64,000 bases of DNA from Dendrolimus kikuchii. Its lineage: Eukaryota > Arthropoda > Insecta > Lepidoptera > Lasiocampidae. The notes under the pieces were generated by a model that did no database searches, was not told the origin of the DNA, and was given only the letters and a program-made list of their open reading frames with translations. A program made the translations under genes and the position numbers. The stretch is taken from NCBI GenBank assembly GCA_019925095.2, contig CM034405.1:17045401-17109400 (forward strand). The letters run 5' to 3'. Shown here piece after piece: positions 9,680-21,150 of this stretch; the stretch's first letter is position 1; every line of letters starts with the position of its first letter.

Positions 9680-9901
9680 TCCGTGAGCCGGCAGGACAAA
9701 CACAGCCGGGTGAGTGACCTCAGCAAACGCGAAAGTGAAATCCGTCACTTGTTGCTACGAATCGTGGCTAAACGTGCTATGGGTAGGAATAAGGAGTATT
9801 ATGGTGATCGTAAATCTGCAAGCTGTTTCTGTAATGAGAATTTGGAAATTCTACCGGAACAGTCGGAACAACAAAGCGAATTAAACCGAATCTACAAATA
9901 G
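9680..9901 (+). CDS. Unrecognised short ORF, possible exon
   Basis: An ATG in good insect context (ATTAACATGG) opens a hydrophilic frame that reaches a stop at 9899-9901. The first 12 codons (MVSVSRQDKHSR) end at CCGGGTGAGTG, which is a near-ideal 5' splice donor, so it could be a short first coding exon. Alternatively the full ~73-codon frame is read. The product has many charged residues, a KR pair, two nearby cysteines and a glutamine-rich end, but I recognise no family. The surroundings are one of the few places free of known repeats. The open frame could be chance; confidence is low. Confidence 0.2.
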   Translation, partial: SVSRQDKHSRVSDLSKRESEIRHLLLRIVAKRAMGRNKEYYGDRKSASCFCNENLEILPEQSEQQSELNRIYK

Positions 9902-10142
9902 GGTTGTGGACAATCAAATCAACCGATATTTTTTTGACATTTTAATAACCGGGAAGATTCATAGATATTTTACGAGCGTACAATCTTTGAACACAACACT
10001 TTGTACAAATAAAAGTCGAATGAAGCATTAATTCTTGTTTAAACAATCATTTAAATTGTAATGTATGATATTTTAAAAGTAGGATGATAACTTGTTATTT
10101 CAATGCCTGTTCACATCCCTACTGTGTCAATAGAAACAGATA

Positions 10143-10521
10143 TAAGGGTCAAACACAAAAAAGTTTTACATGTCTACAGGAGAAGATTACAAATATTGGA
10201 GCAATATGTTTATATGTTTTGATTGAAAAGTTGTTTAATTTTTACATGTTTCTATAAATAAAAAAATATTTTTTGTTATTGGATTATTTTTCAAAGTCTA
10301 CCAAACTGAGTATTAAGTAGCCGAATAGTCTACAGTAGGAGACATTTTGGTTCAAACGAGAGCAAAAAAAAATTTTTTTTTTTGTTAAAATACAAAAAAC
10401 TGTCAAATCTAACATATCCACAACATAATCTTATATAATAAAAAAAATACATGAACAAATAAAGTACATATGGAATTTATGTAACTTGAACACTTTATCT
10501 TCCGTTTTTGTGTTTGACCTA
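10143..10521. mobile_element. MITE with 15-bp TIRs, ~380 bp
   Basis: GGTCAAACACAAAAA (10147-10161) is exactly inverted at 10505-10519, and both ends abut TATA, compatible with a TA target duplication and a Tc1/mariner-type origin. The interior is AT-rich and non-coding. Confidence 0.65.
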
Positions 10522-11554
10522 TAATGAAAAAATATCTGAAAATTTTAGAGCTTTTGAGAGATACTTCAATAAATATATTTTACTATGCAAATATGCTATT
10601 TTTATTTTCATTCAAAATGAAAAATAATAGTTAATATTATTATACATGAATAGAATCCCAATCAAGTGTAGCAACCAATAAACTAAACCAATAAGCAGTT
10701 AACATTTGTATTCCAAAGTTGTTCTTCTGATTTGGTTACGATTGAATATACTTAAATATACCAAGTATAATTTGCAATATATAGATACAACTCACGTAAT
10801 ACGAAAGGTACAGCCTATAATTGATGTGATAACAATTTGACTTCATTCATTGTTTTAGGACTTAGTTTATTAGAAAGTAAAATATGTAATGACTAAGGCA
10901 TACCTCGATTGCTTAGCCTATTAAGACATATATTCTTTATCTCTCAACGTTACCTGAAACAAACAGAATAAAGACATTATTACACAGAACAATCATTGAA
11001 ATAAAGAAGATATTAGCAAGGTTTGATATCCCAATTTAAACTCACAACGTATGCTAAATAATGGTTTTGTAACGAAATCCAAGAATAACTAGTTAACTAC
11101 ACATGCCCATTGTTTACTGTGTAGTAAACGAGATGGTCTTGCCAAGAAAATACTTTAAGGTAATTATCATAATAAAGTATACGGCAGGTGCTGCGGCGGC
11201 GTCAACATTATGAGCGTATTTCGGCTTTGTTATCTTAATTATTTAAATATATCCCGAAGGTGTCTTAAAGGCCAGTTAAAGCTAGCCGGTGAAACCTTAT
11301 CCATTTTATTTTATCCTTGTCATAAGGGAAGATCTGCGGAAAGCGGCGTTGCGAAGACTGGATAACCTGGGAAACTCTAGCTAAACCTAGCCTCGCACCA
11401 AACAAGACCAAAAATAAAACCGAAGAAAATAGTAGCCTAGTGAAAAGCTGTGGAAACTTAATGGGTAACGCTCTCAAGTCACAAACTCGTGTTTCAAAAA
11501 GAAATGTGATTCATTCAAAGAAGTGTGATTTATTACTATAATGACTAAATGCTT
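10522..11554. other. Anonymous AT-rich DNA
   Basis: No gene, RNA or repeat recognised. Open frames here are short and unconvincing. Confidence 0.45.
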
Positions 11555-11680
11555 ACGGCGAGATAACGGATGTGTAAAATCCGCCAGTCTGCCTTGCATA
11601 AGCATGGCAGGTATACTGTTCGTTCCCATAAAAAAATAATGATGACCGAACCCAGCAGTGGGATGTTATTCTTATGATTA
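11555..11680 (+). repeat. SINE1, degraded 3' part
   Basis: GAGATAACGGATGTGT, CTGTTCGTTCCCAT and CCCAGCAGTGGGATGTTATT follow the order of the complete SINE1 at 63259. The tRNA-like head is missing. Confidence 0.6.
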
Positions 11681-13227
11681 TAAAGCCGCCGAATAGTCAT
11701 CAGACGCCACAAACAGAAAGCAGAGCACAGTAGAGAGGCCACCCTAAAGCCACGAAGTAAATGGAAGCTGCCGCCTAATCACTGATGGGTAGTTGCCTGT
11801 CAAGTTGAAGCTGGGACAAAGAGGTTCAGCTCCAAGTTCTAATCTTCTTGTAGACTCTAACGGATAAAAAGGAAGAAAAGTTGTGTTTGGCTTATACAAC
11901 AGATAATTTGAACTTCCCTCCGGATCATTGCAGTACGCGGAACAAATGTTCTAGAGCTCCATTGCGTGGTTGAGCGTGGGAACTCAAGGAAATGGGAGTA
12001 AAAATCCTATCGATGGCAAGCGGTGCAGTTTTAAAACTGAGGTGTTGAACAACCGCCTCGAAACACTCCGTTGTACAGGCGGTAGAATACGCAGAGAGAC
12101 GCAAAGTCTCTTCGAAGGCTAAACGATTCTAAACTGCTCGTCAGTGCGTGATCATCGATGACACGAACGGCACACTGGATATTATATGTATATTTTGGGG
12201 AGGACTCACTTTGGATTGGTCAAAACAATATTTCTTTTTTTTTATTATTATTAATATCTCTACGGACTCGAGTTCCGTACCCTTTTTTACTACTAAAAAT
12301 AATAAAATACTAAAAATGTGAGACTCCATACACGCTTATTGTTTATTTTTGTTAGTGTATGTGACATTATATGTACTAATTTTTCTGTTTTGGTATACCT
12401 CAAGAATAACTTATTATATTAATTTATTCTAATTTTAATACTAAACTTATACTAATGTAGAGTGTATCTGTTACATGCTGGTGTTGTGAGGAAGTGCATG
12501 TGCAGTGTTGGCCTTATATCTATACTTATATATAGTCGTATCTAGTGCCATGTGTGTTGTTTTTTTCTTTTCTGTGCCTGGGTTATAAATTTTTAGGCTC
12601 TTTGTGTATCTTGGTTTGTTTGTGGAGTGTGCGTGTAATAGTCAAAACAATATTACAATAATTACTTTAAAGTCATCACCTATTTGTGTAAAGTGAAACA
12701 CTTCGAAATTGTCAGCATCATTTCCGTGACAGTATCATCAGTCAATATCAAAAAGGTCCTCCAAGCACGGGGATAATATTACAAAGTGCTTGGCGCGTCT
12801 CAAAGTAATTTATTATCACGCCCAACCCATATCTCACTGGCATGTGGCGTCTGAATTAATGGTCCACGTTTTTAATGTGAAAAACACAATGTTGTCATGA
12901 AAGGAGTACAGCTGCAAAATGGTTTTAACTTCAAAAATATTTGATTATACGCGTTAATGCAGTATGCGGCTAATCCTAACATATTGATCAAAGTCTGGTA
13001 AAGCTGGTTATAGCATTAGGAAACAAAAATGAAATGTGGCAGTTCATATACTTGAAAGATTACACTATTGAAGAAGATTTAAATGACAAGACTTCATGTA
13101 CATAGCACCTCGCTCCAGCCTCTTATACTATCGTCTGTAAAACGTTTTTATCTTGCCAACCATGGAAGTAATTTATGGAGATATGTTGGAATATAAACTT
13201 TTAATACATCTCGGCATTATTATAACA
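11681..13227. other. Anonymous DNA with a less AT-rich block
   Basis: 11760-12170 is richer in G and C and may be old LINE UTR (an inverted pair ACAACCGCCT / AGGCGGTAG lies at 12048-12086), but no family could be assigned. The rest is featureless. Confidence 0.4.
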
Positions 13228-13329
13228 TACATACATACATACATACATAACTTCACGCCAGTTCCCTTGCGGGGTAGGCACGAACAACAGAGCGCCATTT
13301 AGGCTTATTCTTACATACCTCACTTGCTT
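13228..13329 (-). mobile_element. RTE-A insertion, ~100 bp
   Basis: (CATA)n tail followed by the RTE-A 3' end. Flanked by TTATAAC on both sides (7 bp). Confidence 0.8.
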
Positions 13330-13659
13330 CTTATAACGACAATAATAATCTTCTTTCCTTTTATTCTGCCTTTCTCCTACCGGATTTGCACTGTTTGCTA
13401 CAACTCCATTAGTTCTTCGAAAGTAATTCTGTAACATACTTCTGTATAAAACTTATAAAAAAAAGCTTGAGATATAAATGGAATAAGAAATATAAAAAAA
13501 AAACAATTTTTAGCTAGACGTGTTGCTGGAGAGTTTCTTGCCGCTACTTCTCCTTAAAAGCGATAACACGTTGCGAAGCGGTGTACATGGAATAGGAAGT
13601 AAATTTAAATTTTAACTGAATATGTATGACCTTCAATAAATGTTCTCCAGTGGAACTTA

Positions 13660-13979
13660 TCTATACATATAAAAAAACTGTAGAGGTCGGATTTCTGTAC
13701 AATGAAAAAAAATGCTAAAAACCGAGTCAAGGGGATGTAAGAAGTGAAATAGAACTAATTTAGATGTTTTTCAAATTTTTTGTTTCTCTGTTTGTCTGTC
13801 TGTTTGTACCGGCTAATCTCCGAAACGACTGGACCAATTTAAATGAAATTTTGTTGAAATTTTGAGCTTATACCCCTGGTATAGGTATATAGGATACTTT
13901 TGATCCCGAAAAATTAAAGAGTTTCCGTGGAATAGTTAAAAAACCGCACCACGCGGACGAAGTCTCGGGCATCAGTTAG
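13660..13979 (+). mobile_element. Helitron-like non-autonomous element, 320 bp
   Basis: Begins A|TCTATACATATAAA and ends CGGGCATCAGTTAG|T, with the GC-rich 3' hairpin patch CACGCGGACGAAGTCTCGGG just inside. Insertion between A and T, a 5' TC and a 3' C/T-TAG end fit Helitrons. No TIRs or duplication. Confidence 0.6.
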
Positions 13980-14544
13980 TTTTGAATAAAAACCTTTGAA
14001 TTTTGAATTTTATAGACTTGAAACATTCACTGTGTTCTTCATTTAGCTGGGGCACGAAGAAGTGTTTAATTAATAAAATATCCCATATTTTTTCTTATCC
14101 AGAGGTTATCGTTGTAGAAGACCACGTAGAAATTTTACAAAATTTTCTAACTCATAATTGACGTTGTGACAGACATGGCAACGTGAAAACGTCGGCTATT
14201 TACCTATTAACTGAAACAAAAATCATTTAGAAACGTCATTATGGTTTTTACGTCTGCCTAATGTTACTCCACGCGGCTATAATACGTTTTTATAATGTAT
14301 CCCTCAGTTACGTGTATGATTATTACTCTTAATTTTAATTTTTGTACCATTGCATAGCCGCAAACAACACACCTTCCTGACTTTCATTCAAATTAATCTA
14401 GTAACTGTGAAGAAAAAACACTGTGATATTTGTACTTACAGACAGACAGACGAATATAAAGATCGTTCAAGGGTTACTTTTTTGTCAAAATGACTACGGA
14501 GAACTAGAAACAGTACATAGAATAGAAAGTAGTAGTTATAAATA
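13980..14544. other. Anonymous DNA
   Basis: No supported feature. Confidence 0.4.
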
Positions 14545-14789
14545 AATAAATAAATAACCGGCAGACAAATACACACATCGTATGTCCTCAATATAAGCAA
14601 GTTACACTTGAGTTATGGGTAATATACAACGGACCACCCTGGGGCCGCTCCCAAACACGTAGACTATAAGTAAATACCAGAAAGTTCCTTTCCGAAATTT
14701 ACCATGCCAGGAATCGAACCCAGAGCCTCAGCGTTCCAGCAAGTTCGGCCGGCTAAGACCTTAGCCCGTTCAACCACAGAGGCCGTCAT
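14545..14789 (-). repeat. SINE2, near complete
   Basis: On the minus strand a tRNA-like head (GACGGCCTCTGTGGTTGAAC, then GGGTTCGATTCC as Pol III B box) is followed by the SINE2 body and a tail of TTTA repeats. Slightly decayed relative to 42727. Confidence 0.8.
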
Positions 14790-14866
14790 AATAATTTATA
14801 ACTTACATGTATGAAACTTAGTCCGAATAAAATTTTGAATTTGTATTCTCGTGAAATATGTAGCTA

Positions 14867-15642
14867 CTAGCTGTGCCCGCGACGTCGTCCGCGTGGAATT
14901 TGCTTTCAAAACCCTCCGATTTTTAAACATTTTTCATTAGTGCTCCGCTCCTATTAGTCTTAGCGTGATGATATATAGCCTATAGCCTTCCTCGATAAAT
15001 GGGCTATCCAACACTGAAAGAATTTTTCAAATCAGACCAGTAGTTCCTGAGATTAGCGCGTTCAATGAAACAATATTAGTGTATTTGGCTACAACACTAA
15101 TACTTACGTTTTAAATATCGCGATATCTTTTGAATGAAACTTCCGAATTGAATAATTCAAACAGTTCTAGAAAGGTATTGAATTCGTCTTGAATATGGAG
15201 TAATTTATTTTGATAAGGATTAATATCAAGGTATAAAATAAAGAGTTTTTGAAGCGACGGCATTTTAATTATTAAAAAAAATAAAAGAAAACACTCATTG
15301 TGACATAACTACAATAGTTAGACATATGGTTACGCGATATTTTTTGTAGACAATTATATGTTCTGCAAAGTGGTAGTACATTGTTTTGTTCTATAATCAA
15401 TAGTTTTCGCAGCGCACGCCGTGTAAGGATTTTTTCGGGTCATTTTTTTACACCTTGGGTTACATTATTGGACTTTTAGTAAGGATCCTTAATTTTTTTG
15501 AAAATATAATATAGCCTATAGCCTTTCTCGACAAATGTACTATTAAACACTGAAAGAATTTTTCAAATCGGACCCGCGGTTTCTGAGATTAGCGCGTTTA
15601 AACAAACAAACAAACTCTTTAGCTTTATAATATTAGTATAGA
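14867..15642 (-). mobile_element. Helitron-like element H1, 776 bp
   Basis: Read on the minus strand it starts A|TCTATACTAATATTATAAAG and ends in CTAG|T. Just inside the 3' end is a GC-rich hairpin patch, CACGCGGACGACGTCGCGGG. An internal ~80-bp segment is present twice (14985-15065 and 15510-15602). A short relative is at 29200. Confidence 0.65.
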
Positions 15643-16366
15643 TTAACTTGTCTAATATTTGCAAACAACGGTGCCGTCCACTGACAAATTCTATCGGGAT
15701 CTTATATTACGTGGGCCGCAATAATTTCCTTTCTATCTCCGGCTCTAAAATACCCTTTAAGACAATCGTATTACTTGTAATTTATTTACAAAAGGTCAAA
15801 TGTTAACGTTTAGTGATCCAATCTCCGGGGTTCGTTCCAATTTAGTTGGCTACGGAACCCTGATGAAAAGGAGGGCAATTTGCAATTACGCTAGATTGCT
15901 GTAGGATACATTTGTTCAAAAGTTTGATAAGATTACCTTCCCGCGGATATTGGTTTACTTACGGTCCCTTACAATAAGCTATCTACTCGTTACTGTAGAA
16001 AGGTTTTGCTGGAATCATAATCTTTATTGCGGGAGTTTAAGTAAGTGTGTGGTGCGTCGATGATGGTTACCCCGTTGGATAGTAAAGCACCACTGGCGAG
16101 AGCCCATGGCTCAATCGCCCGAGAGGGGAGTACAAAATAAGACGAAGAGATGTTGTACTCTTGCAGTATATTAATTTCTTTATTGTTACTAATTTAACTT
16201 AGACTACATATACAAAAGCCTTATCGTGATTTGCACATCAGTATTCCAAACATTACTAAATATTATATTTACTCGTTTATGAGATTGGACATTTTAATGA
16301 GATAGAATAATGCCAAATCTTATCGACAGCTAAGACCGATATCTATCTGTATTTCATCTTTTTTTT
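15643..16366. other. Anonymous DNA
   Basis: No gene or repeat recognised. Confidence 0.4.
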
Positions 16367-16681
16367 AATTTTTTTATTGCAGGAGATCAGCAGACAGGCA
16401 GACGGCCCACTTGATGGAAAGCGGTTACCATCGCCTATGGACATTTGCACCACCAAAATTGCTACAAATGCGCTGCTGCTCTCTTAAGGGAGACTGGAAC
16501 CTGGTCACTAATACCGGAACACAACTCAAGGTTGTTACGGCGACATACTTTAGACCAGGGGTGGTAGCTATCCAGTCGGGCAAATGCCCTACCACCTGGC
16601 TGTGGGTTGTTTAGTCGCCTCTTACGACAGGCCGCCCGGTCGCAGGAAATTGTATTCTTTCTCCGTTCCTGCACGGATAAA
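16367..16681 (-). mobile_element. R310 retroposon copy
   Basis: Full-length copy. Sense orientation (minus strand) starts ATCCGTGCAGGAACGGAG and ends CTGATCTCCTGCAATAAA plus a poly(A) run, seen here as the T-rich tract before TTGCAGGAG. Open frames on either strand are a by-product of composition and not genes. Confidence 0.85.
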
Positions 16682-17262
16682 AATCTTTGCAACACCTTCA
16701 TGTATTTGCTATGGTCTTTAACTGGGCTAAATTATGCACCATAAAATTGGTGGATGAAACGTGACGCAACATTGATTATAGCTACGGCCAGCTCGATTGG
16801 TGTGATACTACGTTCTCACAGAATATCGGAGTGAGACGTTTAGTCTTGAGCTAGTCATGACTCGTATGACGAGTGAGTGTTTCTATGAACCACTTCCCCG
16901 CTCTCCATCCCTCTATGCCATTCTCCCATCCCACCTCCTGTATCCCTGTACCCATTCCTCCTGTCTGATGCTCTATTCCGACCCCCGATGACATCCCTCC
17001 TATGCGATTTATATTCAATTTATTATCTACACTAATCCAGCCATACACGTATAAGTTTGTTAGCATAAGCCTTTAAGTCTATTATACCATAGCCAATCCG
17101 GACTAATTCTTACACAACAGCTGTGTCTTTTATTAATAATTCGTATTGTTAGTATTAGAGCTTTACGCAAGCAAAACTTACAGACGTTACGCCGAGCTTA
17201 GATAAAAAAAAATACAAACTCATTTATTTCTATAAACTTATTTCAAAGGCTTATTATACACA
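16682..17262. other. Anonymous DNA with repeat K
   Basis: 16780-16885 matches the reverse complement of 2680-2795. The remainder has no feature. Confidence 0.4.
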
Positions 17263-17575
17263 TTGTTTTTATTGCAGGAGATCAGCAGACAGGCAGACGG
17301 CCCACTTGATGGAAAGCGGTTACCATCGCCTATGGACATTTGCAACACCAAAGTTGCTACAAATGCGCTGCTGCTCTCTTAAGGGAAACTGGAAACTGGT
17401 CACTAATGCCGGAACACAACAGTCAAGGTTGTTATGGCGACATACTTTAGACCAGGGGTGGTAGCCATCCAGTCGGGCAAATGCCCTACCACCTGGCTGT
17501 GGGTTGTTAAGTCGCCTCTTACGACAGGCCGCCCGGCCGCAGGAAATTCTATTCTTTCTCCGTTCCTGCATGGAT
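17263..17575 (-). mobile_element. R310 retroposon copy
   Basis: Full-length and close to the consensus, with its poly(A) end at the left. ACACAT flanks both sides, a likely short target duplication. The minus-strand frame ends VANVHRRW then stop, as in the LINE at 38427. Confidence 0.85.
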
Positions 17576-17679
17576 AAAACACATGTGAAACTTATAATAA
17601 TGTTACATTTTAAATAAGCTTAAGTATTTATGTACCTATTGTCCCTTTTTCCTGCACCACCTACACCGTCAGATTATTA

Positions 17680-17982
17680 TTTTTTTATTGCTGAAGCACA
17701 GCAGACAGGCTGACGGCCCAACTGTGATGGAAAGTGGTTACCGTCGCCTATGGACATTAGCAACAACAGATGTGCTGCCGGCCTTGAAGGAGAAACTGGA
17801 AGCTGGCTTCTGATGCCGGAACGCAACTCAACTTATTATGGCGCTATACACTAGACCAGGGGTGGTAGCCATCCAGTCGGGCAAATGCCTTACCAGTTGG
17901 CTGTTGGTTGTTTTGTCGCCTCTTACGCCAGGCCGCCCGGCCGCAGGAATTAGTATTCTCTTTCCATTTCTGCACGGAGATT
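17680..17982 (-). mobile_element. R310, diverged copy
   Basis: Same ends (TTTTTTATTGC... and ...CTGCACGGA) but with many substitutions and indels in the middle; an older copy or subfamily. Confidence 0.75.
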
Positions 17983-17999
17983 AACTAATAATTTCCTTT

Positions 18000-18345
18000 A
18001 ATTTACGTTGCCTGGACGAGATCGTTTTAAGCGATAAGGTCGCCTATTGTATTGCCTAAAAGTAATTTTTAAATATGATTTTTAGGGATGTCCCGACTAG
18101 GAGGAGCGAGATGAAATGCACCTCCGTCTCAAAGGAAGATCGAATCGATCGAAGCTATTGCCATGCCTCGCATGCAGGCCTAGGCCCATCTATTATTGTT
18201 GGAAATTTGTATATATTCTTTATACGTGTCGGGAATCGTTTGCGACCTCAATTATTGCACAGCGCCATCTATTGGCTTGTAAATGTTCCACTACAATTTG
18301 TTTTTGTAACTGTATATTTTGAAGAGCAATAAAGTGTTATCTACA
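18000..18345 (+). repeat. LINE-D 3' end interrupted by repeat E
   Basis: Outer parts (GCGATAAGGTCGCCTATTG and GAGCAATAAAGTGTTAT) match the uninterrupted LINE-D end at 2525. Between them, ~18085-18297 is repeat E, also seen alone at 31530 (blocks GGAGGAGCGAGATG, GCCTAGGCCCATCT, GCGCCATCTATTGGCTTGTA). This is a nested insertion. Confidence 0.7.
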
Positions 18346-19151
18346 ACAACTGTTTTAATGTATTTATAATGCATTATAACACTGCTTGTGATTTGAGACA
18401 GATTGAATAAGGTATTTATTCCACGCAAAGACAAACATCCCGCTAGATATCTCACTATCTCTATTTACTCGAAATACTTTCAAGCATATATATCTTAAAG
18501 GTCAAATGCTAATGTGTATTGAACTAATATTAATTATACAGCAGAAAGCAAACAGAGTACCGACGAACTTTATCTCGGTATATAATGTAAATTAATAAAA
18601 CTTAATTCTCTTGGGATTTCATATTAATTAAAGACTGAAGTATCTAATTAATTTTAATTAAAAGAGTACTCCCAGAATTGAAAACTCCAGTTCTGACGTT
18701 TATAAAGGACTACAGTAAAACAGGTACAAAGAGCTTACATTATTTTAACAAAAAGTATTATTTAAAGCTTTTCACGTGGCTTCGCTCGCAGATAACGCTC
18801 AACATTAAAAAAAAACTATTTTCGACTTAGAAAGTGTCTAAATTACGTTTACGGTTTTGGTTATGTTTATGAATATAACCAAATATAGGTCGGAAACAAG
18901 GGAGAGCAAACTTTCAATCTAATACACAATTTACATCTTAGTATGATCCCCGGCACGATTCTTGAGCTGTTGCTGACCTTGGTTTACGCACACTGAAATT
19001 TCAGTCCATTTTCGAAGAATAAGCTATTAGGTACTGTCCCTTTGCTCGACAGGGACAAAAACGTAATATCGACAAGTCGATAAATCGCATGACATTAGCT
19101 ACGCTGAATGCACAAACTATTATATTTATTTAAAATATTACCCCTATATTT
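18346..19151. other. Anonymous AT-rich DNA
   Basis: No supported feature. Confidence 0.45.
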
Positions 19152-19440
19152 TTCCGTGTAGGAACGGAGAAAGAATACAATTTCCTGCGGCCCGGTGGCC
19201 TGTCGTAAGAGGTAACAAAACAACTCACAGCTAGGTGGTAGGACATTTGCCCGTCTGGTTGGCTACCAACCTTAGTATACAGTACACGGTTATAACAACC
19301 TTGAGTTGTGTTCCAGCATCAGTGGCTAGGTTCCAGTCTCCCTTAATAGAGCAGCAGCGCATTTGTAGCACGTTTAGAGTTACAAATGTCCATAGGCGAT
19401 GGTAACCGCTTTCCAACCTGCTGAACTCAAGCAAATTAAA
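19152..19440 (+). mobile_element. R310 retroposon copy, decayed
   Basis: Starts TTTCCGTGTAGGAACGGAG and ends in a short A-run near 19440. Several small indels. Confidence 0.8.
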
Positions 19441-19984
19441 AAAAACAGGTTGGCTAGACCAGTGACCTTCAAAAGAAAAATTGATTGTGAAAAAAAAAAA
19501 TCACAAACTATTCCCAAATCTACGTTCTCCTAAATAAATTTTTCAAAAAAAAAAACAATACATTGCTGAAACATATATGGGAGTGACTCAGGTAGGTATT
19601 GTATTATATAAAATAACTTACTTTTCCTTTTGAACGAAAGTGTTCTGGCCACCTATATAAGTGATAATGTTACCAACAATAGAGTATAATTTATATTCGT
19701 ACGTACCTTCCTTAAACAAACAAACATTACTACACTTGTTTAAATCCGGTTGTTCATATCTTCTGTTTGCAAAAAATTGTATAAAACACTATTTATTAAT
19801 TACATGAAAACTAGAGGGGGAAGGGGGGAGTCTGGTCAGATACTACGGGTGGTCACAGGGGGGGGGGGCGGTGTGTTTAAACATGGGTCACGTAATATGA
19901 GTACGTTCCCTTATATGGGGTTTATGTCAAATACATGGATAGGAACCGGTTGTAAGTAGTCCTACCAAAGCTGGTAAGTACTCT
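19441..19984. other. Anonymous DNA with a G tract
   Basis: Contains a G-rich patch with eleven consecutive G (19858-19868). No gene. Confidence 0.4.
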
Positions 19985-20240
19985 CCCTATCTTAATCTTT
20001 TATTCTAGCCAGGTAAAATTCGATTGACGATCATAAGCCGCGGCAAGCACAGAAGCCTAGGGGAATATTTTGCTAGCCGTGTATGGGATACGCAGTCAGA
20101 ACTGGTGCCATGCTATTGCCACTCGCCGGTTAGGGATATCCACTAAAACCCCTGGGTGTTCCGTCCTGCGCCTTATGCCAGGTCTACGGGTATATGAGTA
20201 AGCCTCTCCGCAGCCCCCTATCTTAATCTTCAATAACAGT
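19985..20240 (-). repeat. LINE 3'-UTR-like fragment
   Basis: The reverse complement is GC-richer than its surroundings and carries CCAGGGGTTTTAGTGGATA, resembling TTTTAGTGGGTA in the fragments at 31140 and 35963. This motif is frequent in lepidopteran LINE 3' UTRs; the assignment is from memory. Confidence 0.4.
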
Positions 20241-20570
20241 GAGCACCGTCCAATCTTAAAAGTGCCTGCCACCATTTCGGTAATGTCCCTACGACAATCT
20301 TATCAGAGCCCAAAAGTGTACTTAAGCAAACCAGCCTTATCTTGCGGCTTAATCGCACCAAATGACCAGTAAACTTCAGCCTACTTACTGAGACAGCATT
20401 ACAGTCAGATAATATAAGTCGTTGACTGATAACAAAGTCGAAAAGGGGGCCGATTAGAAATACTCTCGAGGCTAAAATGCCAGATATTATACCGGTAAAT
20501 CTAAAGACAAATTCCTAAAGTAACGTTATATTATTATAATCTTTAGGAAAATCATATTTTAGAAAGTAAT

Positions 20571-20884
20571 TTTTATCCGTGCAGGAACGGAGAAAGAATA
20601 CAATTTCCTGCGGCCGGGCGGTCTGTCGTAAGAGGCGACTTAACAACCCACAGCCAGGTGGTAGGGCATTTGCCCGACTGGATGGCTACCACACCTGGTC
20701 TAAAGTATGTCGCCATAACAACCTTGAGTTGTGTTCCGGCATTAGTGACCAGGTTCCAGTGTCCCTTAAGAGAGCTGTAGCGCATTTGTAGCACCTTTGG
20801 TGTTGCAAATGTCCATAGGCGATGGTAACCGCTTTTCATCAATTGGGCCGTCTGCCTGTCTGCTGATCTCCTGCAATAAAAAAA
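20571..20884 (+). mobile_element. R310 retroposon copy with target duplication
   Basis: Full-length: 5' TTTTATCCGTGCAGG, 3' TCCTGCAATAAAAAAA. AAAGTAAT flanks both ends (20563-20570 and 20885-20892). The duplication plus poly(A) tail indicate insertion by reverse transcription. Confidence 0.9.
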
Positions 20885-20994
20885 AAAGTAATAGGGCAAC
20901 ACTCGTTTTATAACCCTACAGATGTCATAGTCCCATAGTTTTTGACAAGTCACATATTGCATTAATTATTGTTTAAAATGTAATTAAAATTATG

Positions 20995-21150
20995 AATGAA
21001 TGAATGAAAACTCTTTATTGTTCAACATAAACTGAAATCTAGACAATCGATATGGATACATTTGCATTAGAACAATGGGCGGCCTTATCCCTTATAGCGA
21101 TCCCTTCCTTTCCAGGCAACCCAGTGTCTAAGGAGATTATAAAGGAAATT
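20995..21150 (-). repeat. LINE-D 3' end
   Basis: GAATGAATGAAT microsatellite, then CTCTTTATTGTTC and GGGCGGCCTTATC...GCGATCCCTTCC, the inverse of the LINE-D terminus. Confidence 0.7.

Noticed and set aside
16411..16614. Gene-family interpretation of the many similar ~70-codon frames (16411, 17320, 19231, 29484 and others)
   Set aside because: All lie within copies of the same retroposon in both orientations, with variable stops and frameshifts.
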